A stretch of DNA of 5,811 bases from an uncultured Clostridia bacterium (GTDB taxonomy: Bacteria; Bacillota; Clostridia; Oscillospirales; Acutalibacteraceae). The notes beneath the pieces are model-generated. The model searched no databases. It had not been told where the DNA came from and was given only the letters and a program-made list of their open reading frames with translations. This document shows positions 1 through 5,700 of this stretch, one piece after another (position 1 is the first letter of the stretch; every line of letters begins with the position of its first letter). Both the position numbers and the translations under genes were made by a program. The stretch is from contig CALDOU010000051.1 in the NCBI GenBank assembly GCA_937912175.1, positions 1-5,811 of the forward strand. Reading direction: 5' to 3'.

Positions 1-1724
1 ACAATATTTAAATTTTGTTCCGAAACTCCCACGTTTTCCACAAATTCAGGTTCGATATTTTTTATAAGTTTAGTACGAGTATAATCCATTATTTTGCTTA
101 CCAAATGAGTTTTGTAACGATTTCCGCCATTGGCCACAGTCGCAGTATATGTTGCCAGTTGTAACGGAGTTATCATGTTATCCGATTGACCGATTGCGGC
201 TTGAGAAGACCCCGATTCATACCATTTTGCCCCAACCTCTTTACTGTGTTCGGGCCCGGCTAAAACGCCCTTACTTTCACCAATCTCTACACCTGTTTTT
301 ATTCCTATACCAAATTTTTTCGCAAAACCTCCCAAGAGTTCCGCACCTAAGCGCCGCCCCATTTCGGCAAAAAACACATTACATGATTTTGCCAAAGCGT
401 TACGAATGGATAAATTACCATGAACACCCATACATTTAAGATGATACCCCGAATAATAATTAAAGCTGCCCGAACAGTTAACTACTTCATTTTCAGTTAC
501 TTTACCCGATTCAAGCGCTGCCGCCGCCACCAAAGGCTTGTAAATTGACCCCGGGGCATATGCGCCCGAAAAAGCCCTGTTAAGGAGCGGAACCGCACTG
601 TCTTTGGCAAGTTCGGTATAATAAGACTTATCTTCCATAAACCTTGTTAAATCATAACTCGGATAAGTTGAAGCGGCAAGAACAGAAAAATCTTTTACAT
701 TAAGCACAACCACTGCACCGGACTTACAATCCGAAGCACCCGCATGAGCTCTTTCAACATTTTCTTTTAAAGATTTATTGGCAACTTCCTGTAATTTTGA
801 AGATAATGTTAAAAACACAGTATTCCCCGATTGTGCTTTTTCTCTTTCGGAAACATCCATTATTCCACCATTTTTTGCCATTTGAATCATGCGTTTTCCG
901 CCGATGCCCCTCAGGTAATCTTCAAAAACTCCCTCTATACCTGTTTTACCTATTAAAGCATCCATACTGTAACTGTCTTTACGTTTTTCATACTCTTCAC
1001 TTGACATAAATCCGGTATATCCTACAATATGCGGCGCAATTTCTCCGTTTATGTATTTTCTTACCAAAGATGTTTGTATTCTTATACCTTTAAATTCATC
1101 ACTTTTTTCCCCAATTACTATTACCGCTTCTTTACTTATATTATCCGATAATACATACGGCATGGCTCTTGAGGAGTGTCCGTTCGTTTTTTCCATTGTC
1201 GAACGTACACTGCATATAATTCTTTGTTCTTCTTTTGAATAATTTTCCGCATGATATTTTTGAGATAGCTTTTCCATACATTGTGGCGCTGTGGCATCAT
1301 CGGAAATTTTAAATAATGTTTTTAAAGCTTTAATTTGGCTTTCTTGATTTTCCTCAAAATAAAAATTTTGATTTTTCAATTTAATCGGCATTACATCTAT
1401 CCACGAACAGCCCAAATGTTCCAAAAGTTTTACTACTTTCAGAATAGTTTCGTTTTCTTTTTCTTTATCAATAACCAGTCGGTCAATAACCACTTTATAA
1501 CCGGTATCGTTTACAGCCAATCCCACTCCGTCACAATCTACGATTTCTCCTCGCACGGGGTCGGTTTTTACAAAATATATGTTACTGCTGTTCGCTCTGA
1601 TTTTATAATATTCTCGGTTAACAATTTGCCAATCTACAAGCCTTGCAATAAAAATCGAAAAAATAATAAAAACAATTACAAACAAGCTTATATATCGTTT
1701 TTTATTAATATACTTCAGTTTGAT
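1..1724 (-). CDS. mrdA: Penicillin-binding protein 2 (class B transpeptidase, elongasome), 3' end outside window
   Basis: This is a D,D-transpeptidase that cross-links peptidoglycan during cell elongation; it is anchored in the membrane with its catalytic domain outside. The frame is open without interruption from the mreD stop to the window edge (574 codons if counted from ATC at 1722-1724). Visible in order: a basic N-terminus (KLKYINKKR), one membrane helix at about residues 14-30, the dimerisation-domain motif VRGEIVDCDG at 57-66, GIEGVFEDYLRG from residue 262, the catalytic serine motif S393-I-Y-K396 inside APGSIYKP, and the second motif S447-C-N449. The KTG motif is expected beyond the left edge, so the gene is partial rather than broken. 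It follows mreD directly, the usual place for mrdA/pbpA. No ATG, GTG or TTG lies before residue 14; the start given is the ATC placed 9 bases after GGAGG. CTG at 1716-1718 is the main alternative, and TTG at 1683-1685 would cut off the basic segment. Family call is firm, start is not. Confidence 0.93.
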   Translation of the reverse strand, partial: MKLKYINKKRYISLFVIVFIIFSIFIARLVDWQIVNREYYKIRANSSNIYFVKTDPVRGEIVDCDGVGLAVNDTGYKVVIDRLVIDKEKENETILKVVKLLEHLGCSWIDVMPIKLKNQNFYFEENQESQIKALKTLFKISDDATAPQCMEKLSQKYHAENYSKEEQRIICSVRSTMEKTNGHSSRAMPYVLSDNISKEAVIVIGEKSDEFKGIRIQTSLVRKYINGEIAPHIVGYTGFMSSEEYEKRKDSYSMDALIGKTGIEGVFEDYLRGIGGKRMIQMAKNGGIMDVSEREKAQSGNTVFLTLSSKLQEVANKSLKENVERAHAGASDCKSGAVVVLNVKDFSVLAASTYPSYDLTRFMEDKSYYTELAKDSAVPLLNRAFSGAYAPGSIYKPLVAAAALESGKVTENEVVNCSGSFNYYSGYHLKCMGVHGNLSIRNALAKSCNVFFAEMGRRLGAELLGGFAKKFGIGIKTGVEIGESKGVLAGPEHSKEVGAKWYESGSSQAAIGQSDNMITPLQLATYTATVANGGNRYKTHLVSKIMDYTRTKLIKNIEPEFVENVGVSEQNLNI

Positions 1725-1725
1725 T

Positions 1726-2250
1726 TTACCTTACCTCCATTCCATGAACAGAGTAAAACACCGTTCGATTAATCAATATTATCAAAGGAGCAATCAAAAT
1801 CGAATAAACAAACACAGGTAAATAAAGCGTAAGCCACAAAGCGTTTATATTTTCAAATCCTACAAAACCATAAGAAATATAAAGTCTTAAAGTTATTACC
1901 AATCCGGAAATAAAAATACAAAAAAGCCAAGTAACCCAAAATTCAACATTTATAAAATAAGTAGATAAAACACCGAGAAAATAACCCAGCACACAAAAAG
2001 CAAGGGCATTCAATCCAATCGGAATTCCAAAACCCAAATCAAACAAAAAACCGGTTAAAATTCCAAACGACATCCCTACAAACTCTTTTTCAAACAAAGC
2101 TATAAATACAAAAAGTGAAAGAATAAGCACGGGTTTAACATTAAAATAAGGAATTATCAAAAACGGAGACTGTTCCAAAGCATATAAAAACACAAATTCC
2201 AAAGTGTAAATTAACCATCTTACAAAATTATATGTTTTTGATAAACTCAT
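1726..2250 (-). CDS. mreD: Rod shape-determining protein MreD
   Basis: MreD is an integral membrane partner of MreC in the elongasome; it has no known enzymatic activity. The 174-residue protein is close to the family's usual length and almost entirely hydrophobic. Membrane segments can be drawn at about residues 11-27, 40-54, 56-72, 78-100, 104-124 and 141-161. GILTGFLFDL at 63-72 fits the conserved glycine-rich helix ending in Asp that is typical of MreD. MreD diverges fast in sequence, so its position between mreC and PBP2 carries much of the call. The ATG start is preceded by AAAGGAGG at 2258-2265 with a 7-base spacer, the best ribosome binding site in the window. It starts 32 bases after the mreC stop, and its own 3' end carries the ribosome binding site of the PBP2 gene, which points to one operon. 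Confidence 0.9.
   Translation of the reverse strand: MSLSKTYNFVRWLIYTLEFVFLYALEQSPFLIIPYFNVKPVLILSLFVFIALFEKEFVGMSFGILTGFLFDLGFGIPIGLNALAFCVLGYFLGVLSTYFINVEFWVTWLFCIFISGLVITLRLYISYGFVGFENINALWLTLYLPVFVYSILIAPLIILINRTVFYSVHGMEVR
1734..1738 (-). promoter_or_regulatory. Ribosome binding site (GGAGG) for the PBP2 gene, inside the mreD 3' end
   Basis: GGAGG lies in the last codons of mreD (ATG GAG GTA AGG TAA). It is followed 9 bases later by ATC, the first codon of the PBP2 frame that gives a family-like N-terminus. A second SD-like AAGG at 1729-1732 is 10 bases before CTG (1716-1718). These sites argue that PBP2 translation begins here, at the mreD stop, rather than at the SD-less TTG further in. 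The layout suggests translational coupling to mreD. Confidence 0.6.
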
Positions 2251-2282
2251 TAAACCGCCTCCTTTAAATATTTATTTTTATG

Positions 2283-3167
2283 TTATTTAGAAACCTCTTT
2301 AGTATCTAAAAGATTTATAACTCCTTTACCGTTAAAATCCGTAATAACAAATACGTCCCTGATTTCCTTTATATTTTCAAAGGGTTCGATAAGAGCATAA
2401 TAAAACGCTTCATAACTATCGTATTCAATAGATTTAAGAGTTCCGACTTTCAAATTTTTGGGGTACATACCGCTTGCTCCGCCTGTCACAACCATATCAC
2501 CGGGTTGCATGTCACTTTGTGCGGGAATAAATATCATTTTTGTCAAATTGTTTGCCGCTTGGTCCACACCTCCGGAAATAATTCCGCTGTCCCCCGTTCT
2601 TAAGTTTAAAACCCCTACCTGAGAATCAGGCGAAAAAATCGTTTTTACTCGAGCGGAAACCGCACTGACTTCACAAATCTTACCCACCATACCGTTTTCG
2701 GTAATTACCGCATCGTTAACTGAAACTCCCGAATTAGTTCCTTTATCAATTACAAAATCCCCGAAAACCTCCGTGGGATTCCTTCCAATAACAGAAGCCG
2801 AAACAAATCGCAAACTTTTATTACTTTCTTTTATTCCGTAATATTTTTTAAAACGGGCATTTTCTTTTTTTAAATCATAATAATCCACAGTTGTGTCTCG
2901 GAGATCATTAACTTGTTTTCTGAGTAATTCGTTTTCTTCTTTTAATTTTTCTTTTTCTTCAAATTGATAAGAAAAATCCCGCGCAGAACCCGAAACATAC
3001 CACAAAGCTTTTTCTAAAGGCTCTGTGGCATAATTTAACGCATCGGAAAAAATATTGTTATTTAAATTGGAAGCAGAATACAAAACAATCCCTGAAATTA
3101 TCAAAAGTATTCCAAAAATAATTTTAAAAGACGTGCTTTTTAAAAAATATTTCAAAGTTACCAACAC
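2283..3167 (-). CDS. mreC: Rod shape-determining protein MreC
   Basis: MreC is a bitopic membrane protein that links cytoplasmic MreB to periplasmic-side PBP2 and activates it. The 294 residues show the standard layout: a short cytoplasmic tail, one membrane helix at about 13-32 (FKIIFGILLIISGIVLY), a charged coiled coil at about 66-110 (EEKEKLKEENELLRKQ region), then the beta-rich domain from about 118 to 277. The conserved blocks DKGTNSGV (141-148), ENGMVGKI (157-164) and GDMVVTGGASGMYPKNLKVG (223-242) are recognisable. The start is uncertain. GTG at 3165-3167 gives MLVTLKYFLKS, but TTG four codons later would give MKYFLKSTSFK, which looks more like family N-termini. Neither has a good Shine-Dalgarno sequence, and an in-frame stop a few codons upstream excludes a longer start. 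It lies 58 bases after mreB and 32 before mreD in the same operon. Confidence 0.95.
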   Translation of the reverse strand: MLVTLKYFLKSTSFKIIFGILLIISGIVLYSASNLNNNIFSDALNYATEPLEKALWYVSGSARDFSYQFEEKEKLKEENELLRKQVNDLRDTTVDYYDLKKENARFKKYYGIKESNKSLRFVSASVIGRNPTEVFGDFVIDKGTNSGVSVNDAVITENGMVGKICEVSAVSARVKTIFSPDSQVGVLNLRTGDSGIISGGVDQAANNLTKMIFIPAQSDMQPGDMVVTGGASGMYPKNLKVGTLKSIEYDSYEAFYYALIEPFENIKEIRDVFVITDFNGKGVINLLDTKEVSK

Positions 3168-3225
3168 ATCCCAATTATAAAAATTTAAAACAACTTACAT
3201 AAAATCACCAAATACTATTATTTCA

Positions 3226-4236
3226 CTACCTGGCTCTGCGTGCTTTATAGTATTCTTTAGGCATGGATATATCCAAACATTTGCCCGTACCGTCAACCAC
3301 ACAATCAAGCGGATTTTCAGCAATATACACCGGCATGTGTGTATGTTCGGAAATCAAAGTATCTATGCCCCTTAAAAGTGCTCCACCGCCGGTAATCATA
3401 ATTCCGTGATCAATAATATCCGCCGAAAGTTCCGGAGGAGTTTTTTCCAAAGTGGTTTTTATAGCTTCTAAAATACATCTTAAAGGTTCGGAAAGAGCTT
3501 CTCTTACTTCTTCCGAAGTAATAACTATATTTTTCGGAAGTCCGTCCATAAGATTTCTTCCTTTTATACTCATTTCACCTTCATCTTCATAAGGTACGGC
3601 AGAACCTATTTTAATTTTAATATCTTCAGCTGTACGTTCACCTATTAAAAGATTATATTTTCTTTTTACATAAGAAATTATCGCCTCGTCCAATTTGTCT
3701 CCGGCCACTCTTTCAGATGTAGCTGTAACAATATCACCCAAAGATATAACCGCAACCTCAGAAGTTCCTCCGCCAATATCAACAACCATGCTACCTGTAG
3801 GTTCCGAAACGGGCAACCCTGCTCCTATTGCCGCAGCCATAGGCTCTTCTATTAAGTCAACTATTCCCGCTCCGGCTTGTTTTGCAGCATCTTCCACCGC
3901 TCTTTTTTCAACTTCGGTTACTCCCGAAGGAATACATACAACTACTTTAGGCTTACTAAAAAACATACTTCTTACTGTTTTGGATATAAAATACTTAAGC
4001 ATACTGGCAGTAATATCAAAATCAGCAATAACACCGTCTTTAAGCGGGCGAACAGCGATAATAGAACCGGGTGTGCGACCTATCATTTCTTTCGCTTGAG
4101 AGCCAACCGCCAAAACAGTATCGGTTTTCATATCAACCGCAACCACAGAAGGCTCGCGCTTGATAATTCCTTTTCCTTTAACATAAACAAGAGTGTTTGC
4201 CGTACCTAAGTCTATACCGATTTCTTTTGAAAACAT
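3226..4236 (-). CDS. mreB: Rod shape-determining protein MreB (bacterial actin)
   Basis: MreB is an actin-fold ATPase that forms membrane-associated filaments and steers the lateral wall synthesis machinery. It has 336 residues, the family's usual length. Nucleotide-site motifs are intact: phosphate-1 GIDLGTANT at 7-15, the EEPMAAAIGAG segment at 130-140 with the conserved Glu, phosphate-2 VDIGGGTSE at 152-160, and the adenosine motif ITGGGALLRG at 281-290. The N-terminal sequence (TLVYVKGKGIIKREPSVVA) fits MreB proper better than the paralogue Mbl, though paralogues cannot be excluded; the neighbouring mreC and mreD favour MreB. The ATG start is preceded by AGGAGG at 4248-4253 with an 11-base spacer. 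An extended -10 promoter about 80 bases upstream makes this the first gene of the mreBCD-PBP2 operon. Nothing is truncated or unusual. Confidence 0.97.
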   Translation of the reverse strand: MFSKEIGIDLGTANTLVYVKGKGIIKREPSVVAVDMKTDTVLAVGSQAKEMIGRTPGSIIAVRPLKDGVIADFDITASMLKYFISKTVRSMFFSKPKVVVCIPSGVTEVEKRAVEDAAKQAGAGIVDLIEEPMAAAIGAGLPVSEPTGSMVVDIGGGTSEVAVISLGDIVTATSERVAGDKLDEAIISYVKRKYNLLIGERTAEDIKIKIGSAVPYEDEGEMSIKGRNLMDGLPKNIVITSEEVREALSEPLRCILEAIKTTLEKTPPELSADIIDHGIMITGGGALLRGIDTLISEHTHMPVYIAENPLDCVVDGTGKCLDISMPKEYYKARRAR

Positions 4237-4317
4237 TTGATAAAAATCCTCCTAAAATATAAATCCATTATTTAAAAATTTAACTTTATAAGCTGTTTTT
4301 AAATTAATTATATTTAA

Positions 4318-4344
4318 ATTATACCACAAATAAACTTTTTTCAC
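4318..4344 (-). promoter_or_regulatory. Promoter of the mreBCD-PBP2 operon (extended -10)
   Basis: On the minus strand a perfect TATAAT (4318-4323) is directly preceded by TGG, giving an extended -10 (TGnTATAAT). The -35 region is weak: GTGAAA at 4339-4344 matches TTGACA at 4 of 6 positions with a short 15-base spacer, as is common for extended -10 promoters. Transcription would start near 4311 and leave a leader of about 75 bases before mreB. It lies in the dut-mreB gap, so the mre genes can be transcribed independently of dut. Confidence 0.65.
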
Positions 4345-4383
4345 TCTATTTTATTACCTAAATGAATTTTAAAACTGTGCAAC

Positions 4384-4845
4384 TTATTTTCCGGTGGATC
4401 CAAATCCCCCTAATCCACGTTCGGTGGCATCCAATTTGTCAACTTGAACCAATGGAAAATTTTCCACCCTCATTATTACCAATTGGCAAATTCTTTCTCC
4501 GGGATTAATTGTATAACTTTCATTACCGGTATTTAAAAGTGAAGCTTTTATCTCCCCTCTGTAATCACTGTCAATAACTCCCACTCCGTTTGAAAGCATT
4601 ATTCCGTGTTTAACTCCCAAACCGCTCCTTCCAAATAATAAAGCAACATAATCCGAACTCGGCAATGAAATCGCAATTCCGCACGGAACAAACGCTCTTT
4701 CTCCGGGATTTAAAGTAATTGGGTTGTCAATACAAGCGCATAAATCCATACCGGCTGAACCGGAAGTAGCTCTTTTGGGTTCTGCTGCTCCTTCTAATAT
4801 TTTACAAAAATTTAATACATTTTGGGGTTGATTTTTACTTTCCAC
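4384..4845 (-). CDS. dut: Deoxyuridine 5'-triphosphate nucleotidohydrolase (dUTPase)
   Basis: Dut hydrolyses dUTP to dUMP and pyrophosphate in the cytoplasm, keeping uracil out of DNA and supplying dUMP for thymidylate synthesis. The 153-residue protein is the usual size for the homotrimeric family, and all five motifs are present: motif 1 GSAGMDL at 29-35, motif 2 GRSGLG at 72-77, motif 3 GVIDSDYRGE at 89-98 with catalytic-site D92 and Y95, motif 4 PGERICQL at 115-122, and the C-terminal motif 5 RGLGGFGSTG at 143-152, which closes over the substrate. The start is GTG, supported by AAGGTGAT, which matches the 16S anti-SD complement, 5 bases upstream. It lies between zapA and mreB, 147 bases from mreB and 207 from zapA. 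A prophage origin is unlikely, as no phage genes surround it. Its promoter is not obvious. Confidence 0.96.
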   Translation of the reverse strand: MESKNQPQNVLNFCKILEGAAEPKRATSGSAGMDLCACIDNPITLNPGERAFVPCGIAISLPSSDYVALLFGRSGLGVKHGIMLSNGVGVIDSDYRGEIKASLLNTGNESYTINPGERICQLVIMRVENFPLVQVDKLDATERGLGGFGSTGK

Positions 4846-5052
4846 AATATCACCTTTTTTATTAACATTTTTTTGTTTATTTAAAAATTTTTCTTCGAAA
4901 AAAGAAATAACGGCATAGTTTGGGGTTTAAATTTAATGATTTTTCAAAAAGTTTTCCTCATTTTCCACAAAGCTTTCAACATTTTAATATTAAGATTAAA
5001 ATAAGCTCTAAAAAAAATCACAAAATTTTTATTAAATCATCGAAATTTATAA
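4846..5052 (-). other. zapA-dut intergenic region, no gene seen
   Basis: This is a 207-base, strongly AT-rich gap. I find no convincing promoter for dut and no GC-rich terminator for zapA. It holds two AT-only inverted repeats: 4981-4988 with 4995-5002 (ATTTTAAT arms), and 4888-4893 with 4897-4902 (TTTTTC/GAAAAA, followed on the minus strand by five T). Either could be a weak terminator-like hairpin, but each has at most one G-C pair. The longest minus-strand reading frame with an ATG is about a dozen codons and has no ribosome binding site. Whether zapA and dut are co-transcribed cannot be decided from this sequence. Confidence 0.5.
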
Positions 5053-5436
5053 TTAACTTTTATTGTTGTTTGATTTACTTTTCTTAGCTTTGTTTCCGGC
5101 TTTATTTAATTCGGAATTTAACTTTTGACCACTGCTTTTTAACTTAGGTTTTAAATCATCGGAATTTCCAAAATCACTCATATTATTTGATGGCTGAGTT
5201 TTCAAATTTTCAAGTTTATATTCCGATTTTTTTGCTCTGTCACAAAAATCCAGCATAACTAATATATTAACAATAGACTGAGAAAGTCCGGGATTTGAAA
5301 GTTTTACCTTTTGAATGGCATCATTCACCTCATCCGCCACAGAATGAACGTAACTTTCACTTTCATCAGACAATATATTACAACTTATACCATTAATATT
5401 AATTCTTACTTTGTTTTTTTCCAACTTAATTCCCAC
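5053..5436 (-). CDS. zapA: Cell division protein ZapA-like
   Basis: ZapA binds FtsZ and bundles protofilaments to stabilise the Z-ring in the cytoplasm. The first 75 or so residues match the family: a short beta segment (KNKVRININGISCNILSDES, 7-26), then a helix with the typical YVHSVADEVNDAIQKV (29-44), NPGLSQSIVNILVMLDFCDR (48-67) and a coiled-coil-like helix to about 80. The remaining third, about residues 80-127, is low in complexity, rich in Lys, Ser and Asn, and probably disordered; it is longer than the core needs. GTG at 5434-5436 is the longest start, but TTG at 5422-5424 gives MEKNKVRI, closer to family N-termini, and has AAGGGTGG 8 bases upstream, so the protein is probably 123 residues. 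It is the first gene of the minus-strand block, with a TATAAT box about 45 bases upstream. ZapA is a small divergent family, so the call is good but not certain. Confidence 0.8.
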   Translation of the reverse strand: MGIKLEKNKVRININGISCNILSDESESYVHSVADEVNDAIQKVKLSNPGLSQSIVNILVMLDFCDRAKKSEYKLENLKTQPSNNMSDFGNSDDLKPKLKSSGQKLNSELNKAGNKAKKSKSNNNKS

Positions 5437-5440
5437 CCTT
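5433..5440 (-). promoter_or_regulatory. Shine-Dalgarno-like site favouring the TTG start of zapA
   Basis: AAGGGTGG on the minus strand lies 8 bases before TTG at 5422-5424. It overlaps the GTG at 5434-5436, so the GTG cannot use it. This favours TTG as the true start, four codons inside the longest frame. An ATG a little further upstream is in another frame and stops after eight codons. Confidence 0.5.
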
Positions 5441-5481
5441 TAGTAAATTCATTTTTCGTTATTTTTAAATATACTAAGATT

Positions 5482-5487
5482 ATTATA
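5482..5487 (-). promoter_or_regulatory. Putative -10 box of the zapA promoter
   Basis: A perfect TATAAT on the minus strand lies about 45-60 bases upstream of the zapA start candidates, a plausible leader length. The -35 is poor: TTGAAT at 5509-5514 is 21 bases away, too far for a standard spacer, and no better hexamer sits at 16-18 bases. In sequence this AT-rich a TATAAT can arise by chance, so confidence rests mainly on position. Confidence 0.4.
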
Positions 5488-5583
5488 CTATATATGGAAA
5501 ATAAAATGATTCAATTTATTTTTATTTTTCGTTTGTTATCGTATTAACAGGATTTTAGACTATACAATTCCTGCATTTATGTG

Positions 5584-5631
5584 TTTTTAAACTATTAATA
5601 TTATAATTTCTAAAATTAATATGTTTAAAAA
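5584..5631. repeat. AT-rich inverted repeat in the zapA/5S divergent region
   Basis: The left arm TTTTTAAACTATTAAT (5584-5599) pairs with 5615-5631 over all 16 bases, with one unpaired base (T at 5622); the spacer is 15 bases (5600-5614). Only one of the 16 pairs is G-C. It ends 7 bases before the UP element of the 5S promoter. It could be a cruciform or hairpin, or a regulator site, but nothing identifies its function. Confidence 0.6.
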
Positions 5632-5638
5632 GTAGATA

Positions 5639-5660
5639 TAAAAAATTTTTTCAAAAAAGT
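5639..5660 (+). promoter_or_regulatory. UP element of the 5S rRNA promoter
   Basis: The 22 bases immediately upstream of the -35 box fit the consensus UP element at every defined position: AAA, two A/T, T, A/T, TTTT, two free bases, AAAA, three free bases. The A6-T6-C-A6 run at 5640-5658 is also an intrinsically bent A-tract. With a start near 5697 it covers about -58 to -37, the expected location for contact with the RNA polymerase alpha C-terminal domains. It is typical of strong rRNA promoters. Confidence 0.7.
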
Positions 5661-5661
5661 A

Positions 5662-5690
5662 TTGACGAATCTTAAAATAAGGTGTAAACT
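5662..5690 (+). promoter_or_regulatory. Promoter of the 5S rRNA gene
   Basis: The -35 box TTGACG (5662-5667, 5 of 6) and the -10 box TAAACT (5685-5690, 4 of 6) are separated by an optimal 17 bases. Transcription should start at about 5696-5698, only a few bases before the mature 5S end near 5701. The imperfect -10 combined with a full UP element is a common pattern for rRNA promoters. Confidence 0.75.
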
Positions 5691-5700
5691 AAATAACATA

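Noticed and set aside
1..1724. Possible pseudogene status of PBP2, because no ordinary start codon is present
   Set aside because: The frame is unbroken over 574 codons with both visible catalytic motifs intact and a good ribosome binding site at the right place. The missing KTG motif is explained by the window edge.
149..1772. Plus-strand open frames opposite the PBP2 gene (149-439, 797-1009, 1051-1242, 1335-1772)
   Set aside because: They lie antisense to a continuous, motif-bearing PBP2 frame. Their products have no recognisable family features and they have no convincing ribosome binding sites.
3695..4209. Two plus-strand frames opposite mreB
   Set aside because: They are shadows of the highly conserved mreB coding sequence, overlap each other in different frames, and give compositionally odd products.
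4270..4304. Nine-base AT-only inverted repeat (4270-4278 with 4296-4304) in the mreB leader, as a regulatory structure
   Set aside because: All pairs are A-T with a 17-base loop, within chance expectation here. No riboswitch-like conserved sequence is seen.
4888..4902. Hairpin TTTTTC-TTC-GAAAAA followed by T5 on the minus strand, as an intrinsic terminator of zapA
   Set aside because: The stem has six pairs with only one G-C and sits about 150 bases past the zapA stop. It is too weak to call in such AT-rich sequence.
4961..4969. DnaA-box-like TTTTCCACA between zapA and dut
   Set aside because: It is a single 8-of-9 match. The same string occurs inside the PBP2 gene (34-42), and there is no box cluster, dnaA or dnaN nearby, so no origin is supported.
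4939..4977. Tiny minus-strand ATG frame of about 12 codons (MLKALWKMRKTF) in the zapA-dut gap
   Set aside because: It has no Shine-Dalgarno sequence, is very short, and there is nothing to separate it from chance.
5311..5547. Plus-strand frame of 78 codons across the zapA start and its promoter region
   Set aside because: It is antisense to zapA and continues through AT-rich promoter DNA. The hydrophobic product is what AT-rich sequence yields by chance.
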